Assembly: GCA_021787175.1 (NCBI GenBank)
Contig: JAJYMF010000281.1
Coordinates: 1-7,231, forward strand
Reading direction: 5' to 3'
Origin: Pseudomonadota bacterium
GTDB taxonomy: Bacteria; Pseudomonadota; Gammaproteobacteria; Xanthomonadales; Rhodanobacteraceae
Length of the DNA stretch: 7,231 bases
In this document: one piece after another, positions 1 through 5,390 of the stretch
How positions within the stretch are numbered: position 1 is the first letter of the stretch
How the letters are laid out: each line of letters opens with the position of its first letter
Made by a program: the position numbers and the translations under genes
The notes under the pieces: generated by a model
What the model was told of the DNA's origin: nothing
The model's database searches: none
Seen by the model: the letters and a program-made list of their open reading frames with translations, nothing else

Positions 1-835
1 CCGATCTTCCCAGCAGCGCGCGTGCGACCAGGTTGAGCAGCAGGATGAAGGCCACCGCGATGAACGCCCCGGCCCAGGCCATGGACTGCCAGTTGGAATA
101 GGGGCTCATCGCGAACTGGAAGATCACGACCGGCAGGTTGGCGATGGGATGGCCGAGGTTGACGCTCCAGTACTGATTGTTGAGCGCAGTGAACAGCAAC
201 GGCGCGGTTTCGCCGCTGATGCGGGCGATGCCGAGCAGCACGCCGGTGAGGATGCCCGAGGAGGCCGCCTTCCAGGTGATGCGCGTGATCAGCTTCCAGT
301 AGGGCGTGCCCAGCGCGACCGCCGCCTCGCGCAGCGAGCCCGGCACCAGGCGCAGCATCTCGTCGGTGGTGCGCACCACCACGGGGATCAGGATCAGGGC
401 CAGCGCGACGCCGCCGGAGTAGGCCGAAAAGCGGCCGGTCGGGTCGACGATGATCGCGTAGGCGAACAGGCCGATCACGATCGAGGGCGCGCTCAGCAGG
501 ATGTCGTTGAGGAAGCGCACGGCAGCACCCAGCCTGCGGCGGGCGGCGAACTCGGCCAGCCAGGTGCCGGCCAGCACGCCCACCGGCGCGCCGATCACCA
601 CGGCCATCCCCAGCAGGATCAGGCTGCCGACGAACGCGTTGCGCAGGCCGCCGCCGCTGGCGCCGGGCGCCGGAGTGTCCTGGGTGAAAAGGGCCAGATT
701 CACCGCGCCGGCGCCGAAGCGCATCGTGGTCCACAGGATCCAGACCAGCCAGAACACGCCGAAAAAGGTGGCCAGCACCGCCATCGTCAGATTGAAGACG
801 TTGACCAGGCGGCGGCGGTTGTAGCGCGAGATCAT
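1..835 (-). CDS. pstA: Phosphate ABC transporter permease PstA (3' end missing)
   Basis: Inner-membrane permease subunit of the high-affinity phosphate importer PstSCAB; it pairs with PstC to form the phosphate channel powered by PstB. Reading leftward from ATG at 835-833 gives 278 codons with no stop before the window edge. Compared with E. coli PstA, recalled from memory, only about the last ten residues are missing. Visible landmarks are an Arg-rich N-terminus (SRYNRRR), a first membrane segment around residues 18-38, FLNDILLSAPSIVIGLFAY in the middle, the permease EAA loop (SLREAAVALGTPYWKLITRI) and the signature ARISGETAPLLFTALNNQYW. The ATG overlaps the pstC stop as ATGA, which fits translational coupling. 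pstB, and often phoU, would be expected next to the left, but this cannot be seen. Confidence 0.96.
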   Translation of the reverse strand, partial: MISRYNRRRLVNVFNLTMAVLATFFGVFWLVWILWTTMRFGAGAVNLALFTQDTPAPGASGGGLRNAFVGSLILLGMAVVIGAPVGVLAGTWLAEFAARRRLGAAVRFLNDILLSAPSIVIGLFAYAIIVDPTGRFSAYSGGVALALILIPVVVRTTDEMLRLVPGSLREAAVALGTPYWKLITRITWKAASSGILTGVLLGIARISGETAPLLFTALNNQYWSVNLGHPIANLPVVIFQFAMSPYSNWQSMAWAGAFIAVAFILLLNLVARALLGRS

Positions 836-1896
836 GCCTGGCGGCCCTCCTGGCGATCGAGGCGCAGCAGCAGCAGTTTGGCCATGACCAGCACCAGGAA
901 GGTGATCACGAACAGAATCAGCCCCAGTGCCAGCAGCGCCGACTTGTACAGGGGGGTGGTGGCTTCGGTGAACTCGTTGGCGATCACCGAAGCGATCGAA
1001 CTGCCCGGCATCAGCAGGCTGGCGCTGAGATTGTTGGCATTGCCGATGATGAAGGTGACCGCCATGGTCTCGCCCAGCGCACGCCCGAGGCCGAGGAAGA
1101 TGCCCCCGGTCACCGCCGTGCGGGTGTAGGGCAGGATCACGTAGCGCGCCACTTCCCAGGTTGTCGCGCCCATCGCGTAGGCCGACTCCTTGAGCGGCTG
1201 CGGCGTGACCAGAAACACGTCGCGCATGATGGCAGCGATGAAGGGGATGATCATCACGCCCAGCACGATGCCTGCGGCGAGCATGCCGATCCCCATCGGC
1301 GGTCCCTGGAACAGCGCGCCGATCCACGGGAGCGCACCCAGGTGATCGTTGATCCAGGGTTCGAAGTTGCCGAACCAGGGCGCGAACACCAGCAGGCCCC
1401 ACATGCCGTAGATGATGCTGGGAATGGCGGCCAGCAGTTCGACCGCGGCCGAAACCGGTTCGCGCAGCCAGCGCGGCGCCATTTCGGAGATGAACAGGGC
1501 GATGCCGAAGCTGACCGGGACGGCGAGCAGCAGCGCGATCGTCGAACTGATCAGCGTGCCGACGATGAAGACCAGGGCGCCGTAGTTGTCGTTGACCGGA
1601 TCCCAGGCGGTGGATATCAGGAAATGCCACCCGAACCGGTGCAGCGCCGGCCAGGATTCGCGGCTCAGTGCGATCAGGATGCCCAGCAGCGACAATGCCA
1701 CCAGCAGGGCGACGGCCCCGGTGAACTTGCGAAACAGCAGATCGAGCGAAATGCGCCGTGCGGGCGCGGGGAGGGTGCGCTGCTCGGCGGGTTTCACGGG
1801 AGTCGGTCTCGCGGGGGGGCTTGCTCGCGGGGGGACTTGGGGGCCGGTCATGTCAGATCGTCTCAGAGTGCCGAGCGGGCCGTCCAACCCGTGCAT
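832..1896 (-). CDS. pstC: Phosphate ABC transporter permease PstC
   Basis: Second inner-membrane permease subunit of PstSCAB. The body closely follows E. coli PstC: AWDPVNDNYGALVFIVGTL, VPVSFGIALFISEMAP, AVELLAAIPSIIYGMWGL, then the EAA loop KESAYAMGATTWEVARYVILP and GLGRALGETMAVTFIIGNA, and a final hydrophobic segment before LDRQEGRQA. About six membrane segments are expected. The start is uncertain. ATG at 1896 (354 aa) has a good Shine-Dalgarno (GCGAGG, seven bases upstream). ATG at 1851 (339 aa) has a weaker GAGA nine bases upstream and is closer to the E. coli length of 319. Either way there is a hydrophilic, Pro-rich N-terminal stretch of at least 30 residues before the conserved core. 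The gene lies about 125 bases after pstS, behind two hairpins, and its TGA overlaps the pstA ATG. Confidence 0.95.
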   Translation of the reverse strand: MHGLDGPLGTLRRSDMTGPQVPPRASPPARPTPVKPAEQRTLPAPARRISLDLLFRKFTGAVALLVALSLLGILIALSRESWPALHRFGWHFLISTAWDPVNDNYGALVFIVGTLISSTIALLLAVPVSFGIALFISEMAPRWLREPVSAAVELLAAIPSIIYGMWGLLVFAPWFGNFEPWINDHLGALPWIGALFQGPPMGIGMLAAGIVLGVMIIPFIAAIMRDVFLVTPQPLKESAYAMGATTWEVARYVILPYTRTAVTGGIFLGLGRALGETMAVTFIIGNANNLSASLLMPGSSIASVIANEFTEATTPLYKSALLALGLILFVITFLVLVMAKLLLLRLDRQEGRQA

Positions 1897-1909
1897 GCAG
1901 TCGCCTCGC
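1894..1909 (-). promoter_or_regulatory. Ribosome binding site favouring the upstream pstC start
   Basis: On the minus strand GCGAGG (1909-1904) sits seven bases before ATG at 1896, a good Shine-Dalgarno spacing. It is the reason for preferring this start over ATG 1851. The same six bases can base-pair with the CTCGC that forms the 3' arm of the adjacent terminator-like hairpin, so access to this site may depend on RNA folding. Confidence 0.5.
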
Positions 1910-1943
1910 AAAAAGCGAGTCCGGACAGCCGCCCGGACTCGCT
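1910..1943 (-). terminator. Intercistronic rho-independent (partial) terminator between pstS and pstC
   Basis: On the minus strand GCGAGTCCGG (1942-1933) and CCGGACTCGC (1924-1915) form a perfect 10-bp stem, 11 bp if T1914 pairs with A1943. The loop is eight bases, and five Us (1914-1910) follow at once. It lies inside the pst operon, not at its end. The likely role, known for binding-protein transporter operons in general, is to stop a fraction of transcripts after pstS so that PstS is made in excess over the permease. The U-tract is short, consistent with leaky termination. Confidence 0.7.
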
Positions 1944-1985
1944 GTGGTGCTTGACGGTCGCTCCGCGGCTGCGGCGCGAATGTCG

Positions 1986-2013
1986 GGGTGCGACGCCCGG
2001 ATCGGGCGCACCC
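1986..2013 (-). other. Stem-loop just after the pstS stop codon
   Basis: GGGTGCG (1986-1992) is perfectly complementary to CGCACCC (2007-2013). Inside it CCCG (1996-1999) can pair with CGGG (2003-2006) around a three-base loop, leaving a three-base bulge. The structure begins six bases past the pstS stop and has no U-tract. It could protect the 3' end of a shortened pstS mRNA from exonucleases. The pairing is seen directly; the role is inferred. Confidence 0.5.
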
Positions 2014-2019
2014 GGGTGA

Positions 2020-3039
2020 TCAGATCCCCAGATTGGTCTTCCAGTAGGCCTTGATCGCGTCCACCGTGGTCGGCGGCAGCGGGCCGAAGGCGATGGATTC
2101 TGCCATGGACTGGCCCTTGTCGAAGCCCCAGAGGAAGAACGTCGTGACCGCCTCGTTGGTCGCCTTGGGCGCCTTCTTGCTCAGGATCTGCCAGGTGCAG
2201 CCCGAGATCGGCCACGTTTCCGGGCCGGGCTGGTCGGTCAGGATCACGTAGAAATCCTTGGCCTTGGTGAAGTCGACGTGCGCCGCGGCGTCCTGGAAAC
2301 CCTTGAGACTGGGGCTGACGAGCTTGCCGTCGCGGTTGTACATGCGGGCATAGTCGAGCTTGCTCTCGAGGATGTAGGCGTACTCGACGTAGCCGATCGA
2401 GCCGCGGATGCGCTGCACGTAGGAGGCCACGCCTGCGTTGCCCTTGCCGCCCACGCCCACCGGCCAGGCCAGCGAGGTGTTGGCGCCGATCTTTTCCTTC
2501 CACTCCGGGCTGACCTTGGACAGATAGTTGGCGAAGGTGAAGGTGGTTCCCGAGCCGTCCGAACGATGGACCGTCGTGATGGCCATGTTCGGCAGCTTCA
2601 GGCCGGGATTGAGCTTGGCGATCGCCGGGTCATTCCATTGCTTGATCTTGCCGAGATAGATATCGGCCACGACCGGACCGCTGAGGATCAGCTCGCCGGC
2701 CTTGATGCCGGGCAGGTTGTAGACCATGTCCTCGCCCGCGATGGCGGTCGGAAACTGGATCAGGTCGGATTGGGCGAGTTCCTCGGGGGTCAACGGCATG
2801 TCGCTGGCGCCGAACGCCACGGTGCCGGCCTTGATCTGGGCGATGCCGCCGCCGGAACCGATGCCCTGGTAGTTGACCTGGATGCCGGTTTCCTTGGCGT
2901 AAGCCTCGGACCATTTGGCCACCAGCGGATACACCCAGGTGCTGCCCGCGCCGGTGATCTGGGCGGCATGGGCAGCGCCCAGGCTGAACATCGAAGCCAC
3001 GGCCAGAATGGCCAGGCGGGATTTGATGGAGGTGAGCAT
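2020..3039 (-). CDS. pstS: Periplasmic phosphate-binding protein PstS
   Basis: Captures phosphate in the periplasm and delivers it to PstCA. The 339-aa product begins with a Sec signal peptide (basic SIKSR, hydrophobic core, AHA at 23-25; likely cleavage after Ala25). The mature part matches E. coli PstS throughout: ITGAGSTWVYP (28-38), VNYQGIGSGGGIAQIKAGTV (55-74), FGASDMPL (76-83), DIYLGKIKQWNDPAIAKLNP (126-145), HRSDGSGTTF (158-167), GKGNAGVASYVQR, GSIGYVEYAY. Phosphate contacts known in E. coli have counterparts here: Thr34, Ser62, Asp80, Arg159, Asp161, Ser163, Gly164 and Thr165. The aromatic after the first Thr is Trp35 rather than Phe. ATG 3039 is preceded by GAGGAG five bases upstream, so the start is secure. 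A PhoB-type promoter lies at 3086-3119. Confidence 0.98.
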   Translation of the reverse strand: MLTSIKSRLAILAVASMFSLGAAHAAQITGAGSTWVYPLVAKWSEAYAKETGIQVNYQGIGSGGGIAQIKAGTVAFGASDMPLTPEELAQSDLIQFPTAIAGEDMVYNLPGIKAGELILSGPVVADIYLGKIKQWNDPAIAKLNPGLKLPNMAITTVHRSDGSGTTFTFANYLSKVSPEWKEKIGANTSLAWPVGVGGKGNAGVASYVQRIRGSIGYVEYAYILESKLDYARMYNRDGKLVSPSLKGFQDAAAHVDFTKAKDFYVILTDQPGPETWPISGCTWQILSKKAPKATNEAVTTFFLWGFDKGQSMAESIAFGPLPPTTVDAIKAYWKTNLGI

Positions 3040-3062
3040 GGAAACTCCTCGAAGGGCAGAGT

Positions 3063-3079
3063 CGGGCGAGTGCCGCCCG
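3063..3079 (-). other. Small hairpin in the pstS leader
   Basis: CGGGCG (3063-3068) and CGCCCG (3074-3079) form a 6-bp stem with a five-base loop. It would lie at or close to the 5' end of an mRNA started from the proposed PhoB promoter, upstream of the Shine-Dalgarno at 3050-3045, which it leaves free. A 5' hairpin of this kind may stabilise the mRNA, but the region is very GC-rich and the stem could be incidental. Confidence 0.35.
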
Positions 3080-3085
3080 CCCGCC

Positions 3086-3119
3086 TTTGTAGGTCAGAGC
3101 TGTTGCACGTTTATGACAG
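3086..3119 (-). promoter_or_regulatory. Candidate PhoB-dependent promoter of pstS (Pho box plus -10)
   Basis: Minus-strand bases 3119-3102 read CTGTCATAAACGTGCAAC. This matches 14 of 18 positions of the E. coli Pho box consensus (CTGTCAT, spacer, second CTGTCA(C/T) half), with a perfect first half-site and a degenerate second. Ten bases further on is TACAAA (3091-3086), a 4/6 match to the sigma-70 -10. A ten-base gap is the usual arrangement at PhoB-activated promoters, where the box replaces the -35. Transcription would start near 3079, giving a leader of about 40 bases. The box overlaps the last codons and stop of rnt. Confidence 0.7.
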
Positions 3120-3794
3120 CGCGGCCGCGCTGTCGTCGTGGCGCGGTGGATCCGCATCCGCCGCAGTCCGCGCCGCGCCCTCTTCCAGCGCGTGCCAGCG
3201 ATTGACCACGGCGCAAAACAGCGCCGCCGTGCGCTCGGCGTCGTACACGGCCGAATGCGCCTCGCTGGCGTCCCAGTCGAAGCCCGCGGCCTGCACCGCG
3301 CGCGCCAGCACGGTCTGGCCGTAGGCGAGACCGCCCAGGGTCACCGTGTCGAAGCAGCTGAAGGGATGGAACGGGTTGCGCTTGTGGCCGCTGCGGCGCA
3401 CGGCGGCATTGAGAAAACCGAGATCGAACGCCGCGTTGTGGCCGACCAGGATCGCGCGCTGGCAGCCGCTGGCGTGCAACGCCTGGCGCACCGGGGCGAA
3501 GACGTGATCGAGCGCGGCGCGCTCGGCGATGGCTCCGCGCAGCGGATGACCGGGGTCGATGCCGGTGATCTCCAGCGCCTTGGGGTCCAGCACCGCGCCC
3601 GGGAACGGCTCCACGTGGGTCGAGACGGCCGGCTCGGGATGCAGGTCGCCCGCGGCGTCCATGCGGATCACCACGGCGGCGATCTCGAGCAGGGCATGGC
3701 GTTCGCAGTCGAAGCCGCCGGTCTCGACATCCACCACCACGGGAAGGTAGCCGCGAAACCGCCGCGCGATGGGGGCAACCGGAGCATCAGTCAT
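3111..3794 (-). CDS. rnt: Ribonuclease T (DEDDh 3'-5' exoribonuclease)
   Basis: RNase T trims the 3' ends of tRNAs, 5S and 23S rRNA and other small stable RNAs, and removes the terminal A during tRNA end turnover; the enzyme is a cytoplasmic homodimer. From ATG 3794 the product is 227 aa (E. coli 215). The DEDDh catalytic set is complete: Asp22 and Glu24 in VVVDVETGGF, Asp124 in GHNAAFD, His180 and Asp185 in EAHSAVYDAERT. RNPFHPF (139-145) and YGQTVLARA are also typical of the family. In an alignment to E. coli from memory, the stacking residue Phe77 is Ile76 here and Glu73 is Lys72. The open frame continues up to 3899, but similarity starts near RRFRGYLPVV, supporting 3794; no Shine-Dalgarno precedes it. 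The extra C-terminal residues (AADADPPRHDDSAAALS) include DNA shared with the pstS regulatory region. Confidence 0.95.
   Translation of the reverse strand: MTDAPVAPIARRFRGYLPVVVDVETGGFDCERHALLEIAAVVIRMDAAGDLHPEPAVSTHVEPFPGAVLDPKALEITGIDPGHPLRGAIAERAALDHVFAPVRQALHASGCQRAILVGHNAAFDLGFLNAAVRRSGHKRNPFHPFSCFDTVTLGGLAYGQTVLARAVQAAGFDWDASEAHSAVYDAERTAALFCAVVNRWHALEEGAARTAADADPPRHDDSAAALS
3115..3134. repeat. Perfect 20-bp palindrome across the end of rnt
   Basis: The two halves GACAGCGCGG and CCGCGCTGTC are exact reverse complements, with no spacer. The palindrome covers the last six sense codons of rnt and overlaps the 5' edge of the pstS Pho box. Its arms carry CTGTC facing outward on each strand: CTGTCAT on the minus strand (3119-3113) and CTGTCGT on the plus strand (3130-3136). 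In rnt mRNA it would form an 8-bp stem with a GGCC loop just before the stop, but no U-tract follows, so it is not a standard terminator. Confidence 0.6.
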
Positions 3795-3801
3795 GCGCGG
3801 A

Positions 3802-3807
3802 AGCATA
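3802..3807 (-). promoter_or_regulatory. -10-like hexamer seven bases before the rnt ATG
   Basis: The minus strand reads TATGCT (3807-3802, 4/6 to TATAAT), followed by seven bases and then ATG at 3794. This spacing would put transcription start on the A of ATG. No Shine-Dalgarno lies upstream, which fits a leaderless mRNA. No convincing -35 is visible at 16-18 bases, so the assignment is tentative. Confidence 0.35.
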
Positions 3808-3859
3808 GCAGCGGCCGTCCGGCAGCTTGCCCCGCCGCCCGCGGCGCGCACGGGCGCGA

Positions 3860-3915
3860 CTGTCATCGGACTGTCATCCGGTGCACACACGAGTGTCAAT
3901 TTCGGCCGACATGAT
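3860..3915 (+). promoter_or_regulatory. Tandem PhoB-box promoter of the porin
   Basis: CTGTCAT (3860-3866) and CTGTCAT (3871-3877) are separated by four bases: two perfect half-sites with the canonical 11-base period. In the same register are a degenerate site at 3882-3888 (TGCACAC, 2/7) and GTGTCAA at 3893-3899 (5/7). Exactly ten bases after the last half-site is CATGAT (3910-3915, 4/6 to TATAAT). The array looks like two tandem 18-bp Pho boxes, an upstream strong one and a core-proximal weak one, oriented toward the porin. Transcription would start near 3922, leaving a leader of about 97 bases. Confidence 0.8.
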
Positions 3916-3932
3916 GCGCAGGCCTAACAGCA

Positions 3933-3981
3933 GCTTAACCTTCCGCTCAAAAAATCAGCTCGAACTCAAATTCGGTTAAGC
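3933..3981 (+). other. Inverted repeat in the porin leader
   Basis: GCTTAACC (3933-3940) and GGTTAAGC (3974-3981) are perfect reverse complements separated by 33 A-rich bases. In the porin mRNA they would form an 8-bp stem with a large, mostly unpaired loop, ending 26 bases before the Shine-Dalgarno at 4008-4011. It may be a transcription-factor operator or an mRNA structure. No known riboswitch fold is apparent. Confidence 0.4.
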
Positions 3982-4018
3982 GCCGCATTTCATTTCCAAC
4001 CCCGGCCGGAGCCTTTCC

Positions 4019-5338
4019 ATGCGCAACAAACTTCTCACCGCCGCCATCGCTGTCGTGCTGGGCACGATCAGCCTCAGTGCGCAGGCGGACTCTCTCAGCG
4101 ACATCTTCACCCAGGGCCACGTCGACGGCGAGCTGCGCACCTATTACTTCAGCCGTCTGTTCGGCGCTCCCAACACCACCGACGCCAACGCCCTCGCGGT
4201 CGGCGCGCTGATCAACTTCCGCAGCGGCACCTTCGCCAACGGCTTCAGCCTGGGCGGCAGCTTTCTCACCGCCAACTCGCTGGGCACGCAGTCGGGCAAC
4301 CCGGCCGCGATCGACACCACCCTGATGGGGCCGACCAACTCGATCAGCTCGCTGGGCCAGGCCTACCTGCAATACCAGAATGACTGGATGCAGGTGCGCG
4401 CCGGCTACCAGTACCTCAACACGCCGTGGATGGGCAGCAGCGATTCGCGCGTGCTGCCGGCTTCGTACAACGCCGTCTCGGCGGTGTTCAAGCCGATGAA
4501 GGGCTGGGACATCTTTGCCCTGCGCAGCTTCGAGTGGAAGGGCCGCACCGCCAGCGGCTACTACAACGACAACCTCTACTACCCGCCGACCTACCGCGGT
4601 GATTCGTCCTACGGCGGCATCGGCGGCCTGCCGGCCACGGCCACGCAGGCCAACGGTGCTTACGCGCTGGGCACCGCCTACGCCACCGGCGGCTTCAAGG
4701 CGCAGGCCTGGTACTACGACTTCCGCCAGTTCGCGCGCATGGGCTACGTCGACGGCAGCTACACCTTCAAGACCGGCACCGGCTTCGATCCCTTCATTGC
4801 CGCGCAGTACGTCACCGAGAGCGGCGGTTCGCACAACAAGCTGGTCAGCAACAACGTCGCCCTGTTCGGTGTCACCGGCACCCGCGTCAAGAACAACACC
4901 TGGGGCACCGACGTCGGCGTCAACATTCCCAACGGCAAGTTCGAGGTCGGCTACAACAAGATCGCGCAGGAAGCCGGCGCGGTCGGCAACGGCGCGCTGA
5001 TCTCGCCCTACACCGCGGCGTATGCCACCGACCCGCTGTACACGACCTCGATGATCCGCGGCCTGGTCGAGCAGGGCCCCGGCCACGCCTGGAAGGCCAA
5101 GCTGACCTACAGCTTCCTCGACAACCACCTGGTGCTGATGACCTCCTACGCCAAATACACCACGGTGCAGCGCGGCAACAGCCACAACCTGTATGTCGAT
5201 CTGACCTACAACTTCAGCGGCTATCTGAAGGGCCTGTCGGTACGCGATCGCTGGGAGCGCGCGATCGGCGGCGTCGGTCTCAATCCGGGCAACGGTTCGT
5301 TCACCTACAACCGCGTGATGATCGCCTACAAGTTCTGA
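4019..5338 (+). CDS. Outer-membrane porin resembling the OprD family, probably Pho-regulated
   Basis: A 439-aa outer-membrane beta-barrel, close to the 443 aa of P. aeruginosa OprD. It has a Sec signal peptide (MRNKLL, hydrophobic core, AQA at 21-23; cleavage before Asp24) and ends in Tyr-Lys-Phe, the terminal aromatic read by the BAM assembly machinery. The mature start DSLSDIFTQGHVDGELRTYYFSR resembles the opening of OprD-type porins. The rest alternates short amphipathic strands with Gly/Asn/Ser-rich turns, with a typical final section (LYVDLTYNFSGYLKGLSVRDRWE ending NRVMIAYKF). GGAG seven bases before ATG fixes the start. It stands alone between a PhoB promoter and a terminator and faces away from pst. 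The substrate is unknown; phosphate or organic phosphate is inferred only from regulation and position. I do not see the sequence character of OprP/OprO, but family assignment from memory is less sure than the porin call. Confidence 0.82.
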   Translation: MRNKLLTAAIAVVLGTISLSAQADSLSDIFTQGHVDGELRTYYFSRLFGAPNTTDANALAVGALINFRSGTFANGFSLGGSFLTANSLGTQSGNPAAIDTTLMGPTNSISSLGQAYLQYQNDWMQVRAGYQYLNTPWMGSSDSRVLPASYNAVSAVFKPMKGWDIFALRSFEWKGRTASGYYNDNLYYPPTYRGDSSYGGIGGLPATATQANGAYALGTAYATGGFKAQAWYYDFRQFARMGYVDGSYTFKTGTGFDPFIAAQYVTESGGSHNKLVSNNVALFGVTGTRVKNNTWGTDVGVNIPNGKFEVGYNKIAQEAGAVGNGALISPYTAAYATDPLYTTSMIRGLVEQGPGHAWKAKLTYSFLDNHLVLMTSYAKYTTVQRGNSHNLYVDLTYNFSGYLKGLSVRDRWERAIGGVGLNPGNGSFTYNRVMIAYKF

Positions 5339-5390
5339 GGCGCATCCGCGCAACGCTCATCGCAAGGGAGCCTCGCTCCACGGACGGCGG

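Noticed and set aside
149..1129. A 326-codon plus-strand open frame opposite pstA and pstC
   Set aside because: Its composition (runs of Gln, Arg, Gly, Asp, His) and lack of domains mark it as the antisense shadow of two well-conserved permease genes.
3121..3128. GCGGCCGC (NotI site) as a hint of a cloning junction
   Set aside because: It is the centre of a native palindrome within continuous rnt coding sequence, and no vector-like sequence flanks it.
2278..3324. A 348-codon plus-strand open frame across pstS and the end of rnt
   Set aside because: It crosses two confident genes and the PhoB promoter on the opposite strand and shows no family signature.
3795..3899. N-terminal extension of rnt to 3899
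   Set aside because: It would run through the porin PhoB boxes, has no similarity to RNase T, and the family core begins within a dozen residues of ATG 3794.
3947..5353. A 468-codon minus-strand open frame covering the porin gene and its leader
   Set aside because: It is fully antisense to a porin with signal peptide, ribosome site, promoter and terminator. Its product is Val/Gly/Ala/Arg-rich with no recognisable domain, as expected of an antisense shadow in GC-rich DNA.
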